Part shown: positions 1-9,155 of the stretch, one piece after another | Position numbering within the stretch: position 1 is the first letter of the stretch | Layout: every line of letters begins with the position of its first letter | Origin: Myroides injenensis M09-0166 | GTDB lineage: Bacteria > Bacteroidota > Bacteroidia > Flavobacteriales > Flavobacteriaceae | Assembly (NCBI RefSeq): GCF_000246945.1 | Contig: NZ_BAEX01000022.1 | Span: forward strand, 1-40,066 | DNA length: 40,066 bases | Direction: 5' to 3' | The notes under the pieces: generated by a model | The model's database searches: none | Seen by the model: the letters and a program-made list of their open reading frames with translations, nothing else | What the model was told of the DNA's origin: nothing | Program-made: the position numbers and the translations under genes

Positions 1-7
1 TATCTTA

Positions 8-1039
8 TTATTTTTTTAATCGTACTACAACATTCATTCCTGCAATCAACTTATCCAAATCAACTGTATCAGTAGTAAACTCAATTCGCACAGGAATACG
101 CTGCTGTATTTTTACAAAATTCCCCACAGCATTATCAATAGGAATACCCGAATATTTTGATCCTGTTGCTCCGGATATAGCAGAAATTACTCCTATAAAC
201 TCTCTTCCTCCTAATGCATCTACAGTAATAGAAACACGTTGTCCAACTTTTAAATTTTTTACTTGTCTCTCTAAATAATTAGCCGTAACCCATTTTCCAT
301 TGCTCTGCACTAGGGAAGTCAATTGTTGATTCACTTGAACTAACTGTCCCTCATTAATATACCTTCTTCCAATAATTCCATCATGAGGAGCTGTAATTGA
401 GGTATAAGCTAAATTTAATCGAGCCAAATCAATAGCTGACTGAGCCATTTCTATTTGTGCGAGATCTAGCTCAAGCGCCTCTTTATTTTCTTCTACTAAA
501 AGCTGTGTAGTCTTTTTTTGTCTGACTAATTTCTCGAGATTAGCATGTTCACTACGATAGTTTAATTCCATTTGTTCGTATTGTTGTTGAGTAACAGCTT
601 GTTCTTTTAGCAAAGAAACATAACGTAAATAATTAGCTTTATGATATTTTAATTTTACTGTTGATTCTCCAATGGAAGAGTTTACCACTTCCACATTATT
701 CTCTAATCCTTTAATAGCGATTAATCTTTTACTGTAGGCTGCTTGAGCATTGGTTAAATTTACTTGCGCCTTATGATATTGAATCGCAAACTCAGACTTA
801 TCTAATAAGATTAAAGTGTCTCCCTTCTTTACTGTTTGATGCTCACTAAAATTTACTTTTTCAACATAAGCTTGCACTTTAGCGTGAATAGGAATTACAT
901 GTCCCTCAATTTGAGCCGCATTTGTATAACTGTTATCATTCAAATGAAAAAATTGAACCATTGCAATACAAACTAGCAGGAGTACACCTGCTATAGTAAG
1001 TGAATTGAATAGTATATAATTGCGTTTTCTTGGTGTCAT
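8..1039 (-). CDS. HlyD/EmrA-family membrane fusion protein
   Basis: Periplasmic adaptor of a tripartite efflux pump, linking an inner-membrane transporter to a TolC-type channel. The 343-residue protein has one N-terminal membrane helix (about residues 9-31), a split lipoyl/barrel-sandwich half at 45-84, a long Q/E/K-rich coiled-coil hairpin at about 85-205, and the second lipoyl half and beta-barrel at 208-343 with the typical ITAPHDGIIG segment. It follows the TolC-like gene by 6 bp on the same strand, so they form an operon. An EmrB-like MFS or ABC pump would be expected just beyond the window start. The length is normal for EmrA-type adaptors. The family is sure; the substrate is unknown. 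Confidence 0.93.
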   Translation of the reverse strand: MTPRKRNYILFNSLTIAGVLLLVCIAMVQFFHLNDNSYTNAAQIEGHVIPIHAKVQAYVEKVNFSEHQTVKKGDTLILLDKSEFAIQYHKAQVNLTNAQAAYSKRLIAIKGLENNVEVVNSSIGESTVKLKYHKANYLRYVSLLKEQAVTQQQYEQMELNYRSEHANLEKLVRQKKTTQLLVEENKEALELDLAQIEMAQSAIDLARLNLAYTSITAPHDGIIGRRYINEGQLVQVNQQLTSLVQSNGKWVTANYLERQVKNLKVGQRVSITVDALGGREFIGVISAISGATGSKYSGIPIDNAVGNFVKIQQRIPVRIEFTTDTVDLDKLIAGMNVVVRLKK

Positions 1040-1045
1040 CGTTTT

Positions 1046-2380
1046 TTATTTTAAAGTATTTAAATCTCCAACCAAATAGGATAAATAAAGTGTAGAGTAC
1101 AATAATTCTGCATCGTTATTCGCTACTTTTAATTCGGTTTCTAATAGTATATTACTCGCATTATAAACATCTAAGTACAAGACCAATTGAGCCAAATATT
1201 TTTCTTGTATAATGCGATAGTTTTCCTTGGCTTGTTCCAAAGCTTGTTGCAATTGTTTTCGTTGACTCAACTTCAACTTTACTTGAAGATACCCTTGAGC
1301 AATGTCCTTTTCAAGTTGTTGTTTAGCATAACTTTGTTGTTGCTTAGCAATTTCAACTTGTATTTCAAGCGGTTTTTCTCTTTTTTTTGCTGTGTATAAC
1401 TTAGTAAGATCATAACGTATTCCTAACCCCATTTGCCAGGTATTGGTATATATATCCAATTGTGGTGTAGTAGTACGTACTGGACGATCCGTAGAGGTTT
1501 GTATAAAAGCATATAGTTCGGGCCAACGATTTGCTTTTTCCTTCTGTAAACCTAATCCCTGAAGTTTAAAATACTCCTCACCTTTTTGTAAAACCACTGA
1601 TTTCTCTCTTGCCTCTTCCATATAATAGGCTTCTTGTTTTAAGAACGTCTGTTCAAACTCAATAGCAAATGCTCGTGTGGTTAGGGTAATTGTTTCATCC
1701 CCCATGGCTAATCGTAGCTCCTTTTGAATTGCCTGTTGATCAGCATCGTTCTGTTGTTGCTTTAATTCAATATCAGAAATTTGCAATTCCGCAAGTAATA
1801 CTTCATCTTTTGTTACCATTCCTTTTTCTAGATACTTTTGAATAAGCGCTAAGCGTTCTTCGGCTAATTCCTTATTTTTAATATAAATAGATTCAAGAAG
1901 TTCCTCTCGATATAAATTGAGATAGTACTTACTCACTTCTAGCTCCAAATCTAACTGCTGTTGTTCCAAATCTAACTGAGCTAGAAAGTGACTTAATGCT
2001 TGTTCTTTTATGTCCAAATTAATCTGCTTGCCCTTATAAAGGGTTTGATTCGCTGTTACCTGAATACTATGATTAAGATGCAAATTTTTCAAAGTTGTTT
2101 CCTTTTGCCATTTTTTATCTAATAAGGTTGTATTTCCTTGGTATCCCACAGTCATTTGAACGGATGCAGTGGGTAAACGCTGTGTTTTACTGCGACCCCA
2201 TTCACTTTCACGCAATCGCACCTCTTGTTCATTTAATTTTAATTGGGGGTGATTTTCCAATGTTGCTTGAACAACCTCTTGCAGAGTAAGAGATTGAACT
2301 GGGGAGTTTTGTGCTATTATTTTACCTACTATACTGGGAAAAAGCACTAAACAAAACAACTTTATTTTTATTATTTTCAT
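1046..2380 (-). CDS. TolC-family outer membrane efflux protein
   Basis: Outer-membrane channel component of a tripartite efflux system. A signal peptide is visible at residues 1-24, ending in the IIAQ-N region. The mature part starts with SLTLQEVVQATLENHP, the usual opening of outer-membrane efflux proteins, and continues as two long helical Q/E/L-rich repeats (about 30-230 and 250-440), the TolC architecture. The 444-residue length is typical. It is the first gene of the pair with the HlyD-like adaptor (6 bp gap). The 180 bp upstream contains repeated TAGGAC motifs and a short palindrome that could be regulatory, and an AraC gene on the same strand lies upstream. Confidence 0.93.
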   Translation of the reverse strand: MKIIKIKLFCLVLFPSIVGKIIAQNSPVQSLTLQEVVQATLENHPQLKLNEQEVRLRESEWGRSKTQRLPTASVQMTVGYQGNTTLLDKKWQKETTLKNLHLNHSIQVTANQTLYKGKQINLDIKEQALSHFLAQLDLEQQQLDLELEVSKYYLNLYREELLESIYIKNKELAEERLALIQKYLEKGMVTKDEVLLAELQISDIELKQQQNDADQQAIQKELRLAMGDETITLTTRAFAIEFEQTFLKQEAYYMEEAREKSVVLQKGEEYFKLQGLGLQKEKANRWPELYAFIQTSTDRPVRTTTPQLDIYTNTWQMGLGIRYDLTKLYTAKKREKPLEIQVEIAKQQQSYAKQQLEKDIAQGYLQVKLKLSQRKQLQQALEQAKENYRIIQEKYLAQLVLYLDVYNASNILLETELKVANNDAELLYSTLYLSYLVGDLNTLK

Positions 2381-2414
2381 ACTGTCCTAGTCTTATATTT
2401 ATACATTGTATAAT

Positions 2415-2427
2415 TCCTATCGTAGGA
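2415..2427. promoter_or_regulatory. Palindrome TCCTA-TCG-TAGGA upstream of the efflux operon
   Basis: A perfect 13-bp dyad lies 35 bp upstream of the TolC-like start. The core TAGGAC recurs at about 2551-2560 and, inverted, at 2384-2391, so three related half-sites occur in the 180-bp gap. A binding site for the neighbouring AraC protein is possible but not shown. Confidence 0.3.
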
Positions 2428-2562
2428 CTACAGCGCAACGTTTACTTTAGTTATTTTACAAGACAACTAATAAAAATAGCCTGTAGGCCACATAAATTAT
2501 TTTAGGCAAAGTAAAGACCATCGCAAAAAATGAACAAGGGAGTAATATTTGTAATACTAGGA

Positions 2563-3426
2563 CTAATCGCGGTTTTTATTTCTAAACGCTATAGGTGAAC
2601 ATCCTTCGTTTTTAAAAAATAAACGAGAAAAATAAGAATAATCTTCATACCCTAAAGCAAACGCAATCTCTTTTACTGATAAATCAGTATAGAACAAAAG
2701 CCTTTTCGCTTCTAAAATAACGCGCTCTTGAATCACCTTAGAAACAGATAATCCAAGTGTTTGGGTACTACATTCATTTAAATATGTGGTTGATAGATGC
2801 AATAGATCTGCATAATAACTCGGGCGTTTATGTTCCGCAAAATGAAGATCTAATTCTTTGATAAAGCGCAAAGTAACTTTTTCAAAGCGATTGGTAGAAC
2901 TAGGCGAATACCCTTTTTTTAGATAATTTTCCAAGAAAAGAGAAATATAAACATTTACACTATTTTTTAAGGCTGTTGCATAGAAAGATAGATCTGTTTT
3001 CTGATACAAATCCACACATAATTCAGCGGTATTTCGAAGTAGTTGAATATCCTTTTCTAACAGTTGAATAACGCGCGTTTGTAGAAACATTTTTTCAATT
3101 ACTGTTTTGTATTCTGGTGAGATATACTCTGACTTTATAGCCAAAACACAATATTGTATTTCGTTGAAATCGATATTTTTATGTACTTGTCCCGGACTAG
3201 TATAAAGTAGACTAGCTGTATTTAATTGATACCTAGTAAAATCAACTTCTACCTCTAAAGTTCCTTGTTCTAAAAACAAAAAAATATGATAATCATGACG
3301 ATGAGAATCTTTTAGGTTTTCAATATGATCTAGCCAAGAGCTCATAGTAATTTTCTGGAATAAAATTCCACGATGGACTTGCCCTGCAATATTTTTTAAT
3401 GAAACCTGTTTTGCTTTTGTACTCAT
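2563..3426 (-). CDS. AraC-family transcriptional regulator
   Basis: DNA-binding regulator of 287 residues. The N-terminal half (about 25-140) is a cupin-like sensor domain (HRHDYHIFLFLEQGTLEVEV). The C-terminal 100 residues hold two helix-turn-helix motifs of the AraC/XylS type: YYADLLHLSTTYLNEC followed by VKEIAFALGYEDYSYFSRLF. It lies directly upstream of and in the same direction as the TolC-HlyD operon (182 bp gap), and downstream of an MFS exporter gene also on the minus strand, so it may control either. The ligand cannot be told. The start at ATG 3426 fits the family. Confidence 0.9.
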   Translation of the reverse strand: MSTKAKQVSLKNIAGQVHRGILFQKITMSSWLDHIENLKDSHRHDYHIFLFLEQGTLEVEVDFTRYQLNTASLLYTSPGQVHKNIDFNEIQYCVLAIKSEYISPEYKTVIEKMFLQTRVIQLLEKDIQLLRNTAELCVDLYQKTDLSFYATALKNSVNVYISLFLENYLKKGYSPSSTNRFEKVTLRFIKELDLHFAEHKRPSYYADLLHLSTTYLNECSTQTLGLSVSKVIQERVILEAKRLLFYTDLSVKEIAFALGYEDYSYFSRLFFKNEGCSPIAFRNKNRD

Positions 3427-3487
3427 CTTCTACAAATTTGGTTACAAGATACTAATTCATTCCTTGTAGTTTTTAATTTTCACACGC

Positions 3488-4678
3488 TTACTTTTCATCT
3501 TTAAACACATAAATAGAACATATAGATGCTGCAAATGCAGCATAAGCGAATAGTTGAAAAGACAATTCTAAACCAATATGAACAATTAAACTCAATACTA
3601 AACTTCCTAAACCATAACCAATAAATAAAAAAAAGGCAAATAATCCTGTGGTTGCACCTTTTCGAGAAGAGAAAGTTGTGACAATTGCAGCAAATAAAGG
3701 ATGAGATAAATCAAAACCCAACGACAATAAAGCAACTAAAGCATTTGAGAATACAAGGTTGACATTTTGACTTAAAATAAAAACTGCTAGAGCACTAATA
3801 AATATTCCTATTGGAATAATAATATTTCTCCCATAACGATCAGCTACTCTACCTAAGAAAGGACCTAGTAACAAACCAGGTATACCATATCCTAACATAG
3901 CTAAACCTATTTCTGCCTCATTTAAACTAAAATTTTTGTAAAAAAAATAACCTAACCAAGCAAAAATTCCACTATGAAACATACCGTTAAAAACAACATA
4001 TATATAGGTTAATCTTGCTCTTCTTTTTTTCAAAATAATACTGTATGTTTTAAATACAGAGACTTTGTCAACTGAAGTTTCTTCCCCTTTAAAAATTGCT
4101 TTTTTAGATTTAATAATTATTATACTTATAATCAAACCAATCAATGCAACTAAAATAAATAGCCCTCGCCATCCAATCAGAGATGTTACTAAAGCACCTG
4201 CACAAGCACCAAAGGCAGTTCCTCCAGCCATACATCCAAAAAAAATTCCTAAAGCATGCCCTCTTTTGTGATAAGCAAAAGTATCGCTAATCCAACTAAT
4301 TGTAGTTGGGGCTACACCAGCAGCGCCAATGCCTGTAAACAATCTTAAAACAATCAATTGATTAATATTTTGTACAAAAGCAGTTAGAATAGTTAACGTA
4401 ATAAAAAGAACTAAAGAAAAACAAATTATTCTATATCTGCCATATCGATCACTTAAAGCGGCATAAATAAGAGTAAATAAACCGTAGCCCATTAAATATG
4501 CAGGCTCTATAAAACTTGCATGTTTGACTGTTACTTGAAAATATTTAGAAAATAAAGGTAATAAAGGTGCAACCATAAAGCCTTGAAAGAAAATGATAAA
4601 AGTTGCCATAGAAAGTTTTAATACTGACAACATTTTTCTATCTTTTTTACTGCTAGAGTGATTTATAAATTTAAACAT
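3488..4678 (-). CDS. MFS transporter, probable drug/metabolite exporter
   Basis: A 396-residue inner-membrane protein with about 12 hydrophobic segments. MFS motif A is seen as LSDRYGRYRI (residues 75-84) between TM2 and TM3, and a second copy, VADRYGRNI, lies in the C-terminal half. The pattern resembles YnfM/Bcr-like exporters. It is divergent from a LysR regulator across a 170-bp gap that holds a tandem repeat and an inverted repeat, the usual arrangement of a LysR gene and its target. An internal ATG at residue 16 (MLSVLKLSM) could be the true start, because the first 15 residues are polar and charged. The substrate is unknown. Confidence 0.88.
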   Translation of the reverse strand: MFKFINHSSSKKDRKMLSVLKLSMATFIIFFQGFMVAPLLPLFSKYFQVTVKHASFIEPAYLMGYGLFTLIYAALSDRYGRYRIICFSLVLFITLTILTAFVQNINQLIVLRLFTGIGAAGVAPTTISWISDTFAYHKRGHALGIFFGCMAGGTAFGACAGALVTSLIGWRGLFILVALIGLIISIIIIKSKKAIFKGEETSVDKVSVFKTYSIILKKRRARLTYIYVVFNGMFHSGIFAWLGYFFYKNFSLNEAEIGLAMLGYGIPGLLLGPFLGRVADRYGRNIIIPIGIFISALAVFILSQNVNLVFSNALVALLSLGFDLSHPLFAAIVTTFSSRKGATTGLFAFFLFIGYGLGSLVLSLIVHIGLELSFQLFAYAAFAASICSIYVFKDEK

Positions 4679-4732
4679 GAAAATTTTTTTGATTATAGAT
4701 TGAATTCCTATCTAATGTTACTTTAAAAAAAT

Positions 4733-4768
4733 AATTTGTAAAGAAGCTGTTACTTTTCATTACAAATT
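4733..4768. promoter_or_regulatory. Inverted repeat AATTTGTAA...TTACAAATT in divergent MFS/LysR region
   Basis: Two perfect 9-bp inverted arms (4733-4741 and 4760-4768) separated by 18 bp lie midway between the divergent MFS and LysR genes. This is a candidate operator or promoter element. No direct link to either regulator can be shown. Confidence 0.35.
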
Positions 4769-4814
4769 TCATAATTTTAATTTATTAGTAAAATACGTTT
4801 TTTAGATATCATTA

Positions 4815-4832
4815 ATCGATAATATCGATAAT
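4815..4832. promoter_or_regulatory. Tandem 9-bp repeat ATCGATAAT x2 before lysR
   Basis: Two exact adjacent copies of ATCGATAAT end 16 bp before the LysR start codon. Direct repeats close to the start of an autoregulated LysR gene are a plausible binding site for it. This is inference from position. Confidence 0.4.
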
Positions 4833-4848
4833 TAATACTATAACAAAA

Positions 4849-5730
4849 ATGGAACTTAGACAATTAAAATATTTTGTAAGAACTGCAGAATTATTAAGCT
4901 TTACTGAAGCAGCTGAAATGGTGAGTATTAGTCAAAGTACACTTTCTCAACAAATACAACAGCTTGAACAGGAATTAAATACTACTTTATTTAATAGGAC
5001 AACTCGTAAAATTTCTTTAACTGAAAGTGGACAAATTTTTTTAACCTATGCTAGACAAACAATTTATATTTCAGAACAAGGAAGACATGCTTTGAATGCA
5101 ATTAATAATATAGAGAGAGGAGAAATTAAAATTGGAGTAACTTATGCCTTACGAGAATTGGCCCTACAAGCAATAGAGACTTTTACTACACAATTCCCAA
5201 ATATTAAACTTAATGTTTTATTTGCCACCACAGATGAACTTATAGATTTATTACAAGAAATGAAAATAGATATTGTAGCTTCTTTTTTAAACAATAATAT
5301 TGAAAATAGTCAATTGACAATAACTCCTTTATTAGATTCCCCTTTAGTCTTAGTCCAATCTTCACTTAATCCTATAATAAAAGCAAAAAGTATAACTATT
5401 GAAGATTTATCTCATTTTCCTTTAGCACTTGCAGACAAACGCTTTAGCACTAGACAATATTTAGATGAAAAGTTTAAAAAACTACATTTAAAACCTAAAA
5501 TAAATATTGAAATAAATGATATTTCAATGCTTTTTAAGTTAGTAGAATCTGGAAAATGGATAAGTATAATGTCTGTAATTACAATTGATCCAATAAGAAA
5601 TCTATCTCATGTACCTATTATTGATTTAAATGAAAAACACAAAGCCTATCTCATTACATTAAAAAACACTTACTTAAGTAATGCAACTTTAAAATTTTGT
5701 GATCTTTTAAGACATCAAACTATATTCTAA
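4849..5730 (+). CDS. LysR-family transcriptional regulator
   Basis: The 293-residue protein has an N-terminal winged helix at residues 1-60 (MELRQLKYFVRTAELLSFT, then VSISQSTLSQQIQQLE), an LTTR linker helix, and a periplasmic-binding-protein-like effector domain at about 90-290 (GEIKIGVTYALRELAL). The effector-domain start resembles CynR/AlsR-type regulators. It is divergent from the MFS exporter gene, which is its probable target. Repeats in the shared 170-bp gap are candidate binding sites. No terminator is obvious after it. Confidence 0.93.
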   Translation: MELRQLKYFVRTAELLSFTEAAEMVSISQSTLSQQIQQLEQELNTTLFNRTTRKISLTESGQIFLTYARQTIYISEQGRHALNAINNIERGEIKIGVTYALRELALQAIETFTTQFPNIKLNVLFATTDELIDLLQEMKIDIVASFLNNNIENSQLTITPLLDSPLVLVQSSLNPIIKAKSITIEDLSHFPLALADKRFSTRQYLDEKFKKLHLKPKINIEINDISMLFKLVESGKWISIMSVITIDPIRNLSHVPIIDLNEKHKAYLITLKNTYLSNATLKFCDLLRHQTIF

Positions 5731-6056
5731 ATCAACAGCAACAGACTTCATAAATTTATCAGTTAAATATTATTTTAAAAGAAAAATCATAAATTGTGAA
5801 TTCAATATTCTGTAGAATAACTAATTGTAGTTTTCAATTTACAATAACTTACTTTTCACAATTAAACTATACTTATACTGCATTTTATAAAAAGCTATTT
5901 ACTTATAATATATTTGTAAAGCTATTTTATGTTAGTATAAAAACCTAGTACAAAATAGTAAATTCATAATTATTTTGAGTAAAATATAACGATACAGAGC
6001 TATACTACATTAAGCTAAACACTATATCCTTCTTTTAATCTGCTAACTATGAGTAC
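5731..6056. other. Intergenic stretch with no gene seen
   Basis: About 325 bp of very A+T-rich sequence between the LysR gene and the terminator of the acyl-CoA dehydrogenase gene. No convincing reading frame, repeat or promoter was seen. Confidence 0.6.
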
Positions 6057-6095
6057 AAAAAAAGAGTCAAGCAGCAAACTACTTGACTCTTTTTT
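6057..6095 (-). terminator. Rho-independent terminator after acyl-CoA dehydrogenase
   Basis: The stem AGAGTCAAG/CTTGACTCT is flanked by A and T runs on both sides, with a 10-nt loop. It lies 26 bp past the stop of the minus-strand acyl-CoA dehydrogenase gene and could work in both directions. Confidence 0.8.
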
Positions 6096-6121
6096 ATAAT
6101 TTATAAACGTAAATACCTAAT

Positions 6122-7618
6122 TTAAAAACGTGTCCAATCTGAATTTACCTGATAATCCAAGATAGGATCTGCGTTATTTTGGGTTTTAAACTGTCCGTAA
6201 AAAGAGGCTAAATCAGCTTCAACCTGTTGACGGGTGATCTCTACTAATTCAGAATTAAAGTCATCCATTTGCATCACAAATTGAAAGCCAATAACGCGAG
6301 AAAGCATTCTACCAATAAGCAACATATTACGTTGTTTTATAGTACTATCTATTGTAAAATCAAAGTAAGTACCAAATAAATCAACACTTAAATCCGTGCG
6401 CTCATACCCTTGTAAAAAGCGATATAAATTAGTTTCCTTAGCTTTTCGCATCAACTTTACAATTCCTTCCCCTATTTGCGTATAAAGCATCTCGTTGGAT
6501 CCTTCAAAAATTTGAAAGGGTCTACAATCAATTAAAGAGCGCCCAGCTATATGGTCTAAGCGATAACCATTTGCACCTGCTAATTGCAAGCTAATTTGAG
6601 CCGATTCATTCATTAAATCCGTTACCACAGCTTTAAGTACATTAGCCTCTATACTCATCGTAGCCAAGTCATTTTCAATACCACTGTTTTCTACACTGAA
6701 AATACACATACCCGAACACAGTGTATAAGCCGCTTGAATCTTAGCAATTTGATTTTTCACTGAATCAATACTCAGTAGAGGGACACCTCCTACTTTTCTT
6801 TCTTGACAATGCGCCAATGATTCGTCTAATAGCCTTTGAATAAATCCCAATCCCATTCCTGGAAATTGCAATCTACTGCGGTGTAGCGTATCTAGCATTA
6901 ATTTAATACCTGTGCTTTCGGTTGCTAATTTTTGTTCTGAAGGAACAGCAACATCAATTTCATTAATTCCATAAGGGATAGCGTATAATCCTAAGTTATT
7001 GTAGCGATGCGTCATAGGAATATGTTGCTCCTCTCTGTTGTTTTCAGTAACAAAAAAGTCAATATCACGAGATAACTCGCCATTGGGTTTGCTCTCTCTT
7101 GCAGTAACTAACCAAAAATCCGCAGCACCACTTAAACCTTGCCAGTGTTTTTGTCCTTTAATATGATATATTCCCTCTTTCTCCTTATAGGCTGTTTTCA
7201 TATTCAATGCATCACTACCATGAGCTTTTTCTGTAATCATCAAGCCTCCCATAGCCTTGTTTTCCATAAACTGATGAAATACGCGTTGCTGTACAGTCTG
7301 TTGTCCATACTTTGCTAGAGGTTCTAGGAAAAGCGCAATGTTAATTCCAAACATTAATGACAAAGGCAACGACTCATACGAAGCAGCAGCAAGTATTTGC
7401 AAGCACTCCTTTACCTTTACTCCTCTTCCACCGTGCATTGTCGGAATAGCTACTGCCAATGGTTTTTCCTCCATGATTTCTTCCATTAATTCAGCTGGAA
7501 AATCACGAGTTAACCCCATATCATTAAAATTGTATTTTTCGCGAAACAAATACTTCAATCGCTTCTTAAATTCTGCGATATAAGTACTAAAATCGATCTG
7601 TTCTATGACTGCATGCAT
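6122..7618 (-). CDS. Acyl-CoA dehydrogenase family protein
   Basis: FAD-dependent oxidation of an acyl-CoA or acyl-carrier thioester to the enoyl form. The 498 residues contain a helical N-terminal domain, the FAD/substrate signature GGLMITEKAHGSD (124-136), the mid beta-domain, and the C-terminal helical domain with GANGYRLDH (348-356) and FEGSNEML (371-378); Glu372 is at the usual catalytic-base position. About 100 residues follow the conserved core, longer than short-chain enzymes of about 380 residues. An unusually clear Shine-Dalgarno (GGAG, 7 nt before ATG 7618) is present, rare in this phylum. An AraC regulator gene lies upstream in the same direction. The substrate is not inferable. 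Confidence 0.88.
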   Translation of the reverse strand: MHAVIEQIDFSTYIAEFKKRLKYLFREKYNFNDMGLTRDFPAELMEEIMEEKPLAVAIPTMHGGRGVKVKECLQILAAASYESLPLSLMFGINIALFLEPLAKYGQQTVQQRVFHQFMENKAMGGLMITEKAHGSDALNMKTAYKEKEGIYHIKGQKHWQGLSGAADFWLVTARESKPNGELSRDIDFFVTENNREEQHIPMTHRYNNLGLYAIPYGINEIDVAVPSEQKLATESTGIKLMLDTLHRSRLQFPGMGLGFIQRLLDESLAHCQERKVGGVPLLSIDSVKNQIAKIQAAYTLCSGMCIFSVENSGIENDLATMSIEANVLKAVVTDLMNESAQISLQLAGANGYRLDHIAGRSLIDCRPFQIFEGSNEMLYTQIGEGIVKLMRKAKETNLYRFLQGYERTDLSVDLFGTYFDFTIDSTIKQRNMLLIGRMLSRVIGFQFVMQMDDFNSELVEITRQQVEADLASFYGQFKTQNNADPILDYQVNSDWTRF

Positions 7619-7815
7619 AATTATCTCCTTTTTTCAATTAAAAATTCTATAGCGTTTTAACTCTTTCTATATCTATAGACTGAAAATCGATTCATCTATA
7701 AAGACGAAAACAATCAAATGCTATTTGAACAAATTTAAGAAGCTGATTGCAAAACAAATATGATAGTTCAGATTAAAGCTAGGACAAATCGTGCATACTT
7801 AATCTACAAGTGAAA

Positions 7816-8679
7816 CTATATCTTCCTATATTCTGAAGGAGTAATACCCACGTGTTTTTTAAAAAGCCGTGCAAAATAAGATGGATCAACAAAATCAAGT
7901 TCATAAGCAATAGTTGCAATACTTTTGTTGGTTTCCTGTAGTAAAAGCTGACTGTGAATAATCGCGATTTCCAAGATAAGTTGCTTAGATGATTTTTTAT
8001 ACACAGCAGAAACACAGCGATTCAGATAGTTGATAGACACTTTGAGTTGGTCGGCATAAAAATCAACGGTCTTATGCTTGCTAAAGTGCAAATGGACAAG
8101 TTGTTTGAAAGCTGTGGCAATCTCTTGCCTGCGATCAATGGTGGTCGTAGAATCTGATAGCTTAATCACTTTTAGTGCAATAGTTTTGAACAAGCTTTCG
8201 TACAACTCTTTATAGGGTTTATCGCTGTGAATTTCACTATACAGCAAATCAAGCAAACTGCTTAGTTCCGCACTATTTTCTATATCGAGATTGAGCAAAG
8301 GTGAGATAGTAAAAATATTCAAAATCTGTGTTTCACGAAACATAGAAGTCATTGCATGCTCTTTAATCAGAACACAATAACCTTCTGCTGATTTGTCTAC
8401 AGACTCAATGGCTGAAATATAACCATAATTACACAACAATACCGCAGGCGCCTCTACCGTAAACGTAGTCGAATCTATTCGTTGGGTAAAATAACCTTTA
8501 GTAAGATGAATCAATAAATTATAACCAAAGAAAATAGGTGGAATAGGAATTTTAAGGTAAGGTGCAATATCCTTGAGTGCGAAAATTTTAATAGGAGTAC
8601 GAATATAGATCAAATGATTCCTGCTCATGTCCATGAACTTGGAAACAAACTCATCTGCATTAATTTGATTGTCTATCAT
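7816..8679 (-). CDS. AraC-family transcriptional regulator
   Basis: A regulator of 287 residues counted from ATG 8679. A longer form would need a TTG start at 8718, which is rare here and lies inside a perfect palindrome, so the ATG is preferred. The C-terminus has two helix-turn-helix motifs (FYADQLKVSINYLNRCV and IATIAYELDFVDPSYFARLF) and the family ending VGITPSEYRKI. The N-terminal half is a diverged sensor domain. It sits 197 bp upstream of the acyl-CoA dehydrogenase gene on the same strand, so it may activate that gene. The ligand is unknown. Confidence 0.9.
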   Translation of the reverse strand: MIDNQINADEFVSKFMDMSRNHLIYIRTPIKIFALKDIAPYLKIPIPPIFFGYNLLIHLTKGYFTQRIDSTTFTVEAPAVLLCNYGYISAIESVDKSAEGYCVLIKEHAMTSMFRETQILNIFTISPLLNLDIENSAELSSLLDLLYSEIHSDKPYKELYESLFKTIALKVIKLSDSTTTIDRRQEIATAFKQLVHLHFSKHKTVDFYADQLKVSINYLNRCVSAVYKKSSKQLILEIAIIHSQLLLQETNKSIATIAYELDFVDPSYFARLFKKHVGITPSEYRKI

Positions 8680-8706
8680 ACGTAATTGATTTATCCAAAG
8701 TTCATA

Positions 8707-8720
8707 AATTGAATTCAATT
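8707..8720. promoter_or_regulatory. Perfect palindrome AATTGAATTCAATT before AraC gene
   Basis: A 14-bp perfect palindrome lies 27 bp upstream of the preferred ATG of the AraC gene and overlaps the alternative TTG start. It is a candidate autoregulatory site; A+T-rich palindromes can also arise by chance. Confidence 0.3.
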
Positions 8721-8921
8721 ATCCATATAAAACAGGTTTTTTTTGTTTTTTCTATGGAAAAGGGCAGCTGTTTCTTTCAGTGTATCCCTCTCTTATTATC
8801 TTTATTAAAAATGTATAACTTAGTTTCTTCTATTTTACTGCTTATAATACTCTTTAGTTCAAGAATCTTTCCAACAATGACATTATCAGATACTTTCTCA
8901 GCTTATATTATCCACTGACAA

Positions 8922-9155
8922 TTACTTCTTCGCGATCAAAAAAGCAATATGGAGCCATATTCCAATTAATATAAATGCAATACCTATACCAATGATTCCC
9001 CAAGCAATGAGTATATTATATCGTTTAGCTAATTCTTCTCCTAATGTATTGCGCATCCAGTTAATATTAATAAACACTCCTGGTCCTCCTGATTCATACA
9101 TCCACTCATCTCCTTTTTTTGACCAATAGAGATAAATCAACCCTATCAACAACAT
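8922..9155 (-). CDS. Small two-helix membrane protein, possibly 5'-truncated
   Basis: No family was recognised. The 77 residues contain an N-terminal hydrophobic segment (MLLIGLIYLYW), a polar middle with ESGGPGVFININWMRNTLGEE, and a second helix (IAWGIIGIGIAFILIGIWLHIAF). The open frame continues upstream of the ATG with hydrophobic codons (VFGLLILIPEFPGII) until a TAG. A different frame just upstream reads MKKKGREL from an ATG with nine following A residues. One frameshift would join the two into a longer protein with a complete first helix, so this gene may be damaged. It lies at the edge of the 9-12 kb accessory island. Confidence 0.5.
   Translation of the reverse strand: MLLIGLIYLYWSKKGDEWMYESGGPGVFININWMRNTLGEELAKRYNILIAWGIIGIGIAFILIGIWLHIAFLIAKK

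Noticed and set aside
7779-8015. 78-codon minus-strand frame overlapping the AraC gene
   Set aside because: It lies in a second frame of the clearly coding AraC C-terminus, so it is a shadow.
8709-8918. 69-codon plus-strand frame after the AraC gene
   Set aside because: It begins inside the AraC start palindrome with a non-ATG-like context, is mostly hydrophobic and Phe/Leu-rich as expected of random A+T-rich sequence, and has no recognisable domain.
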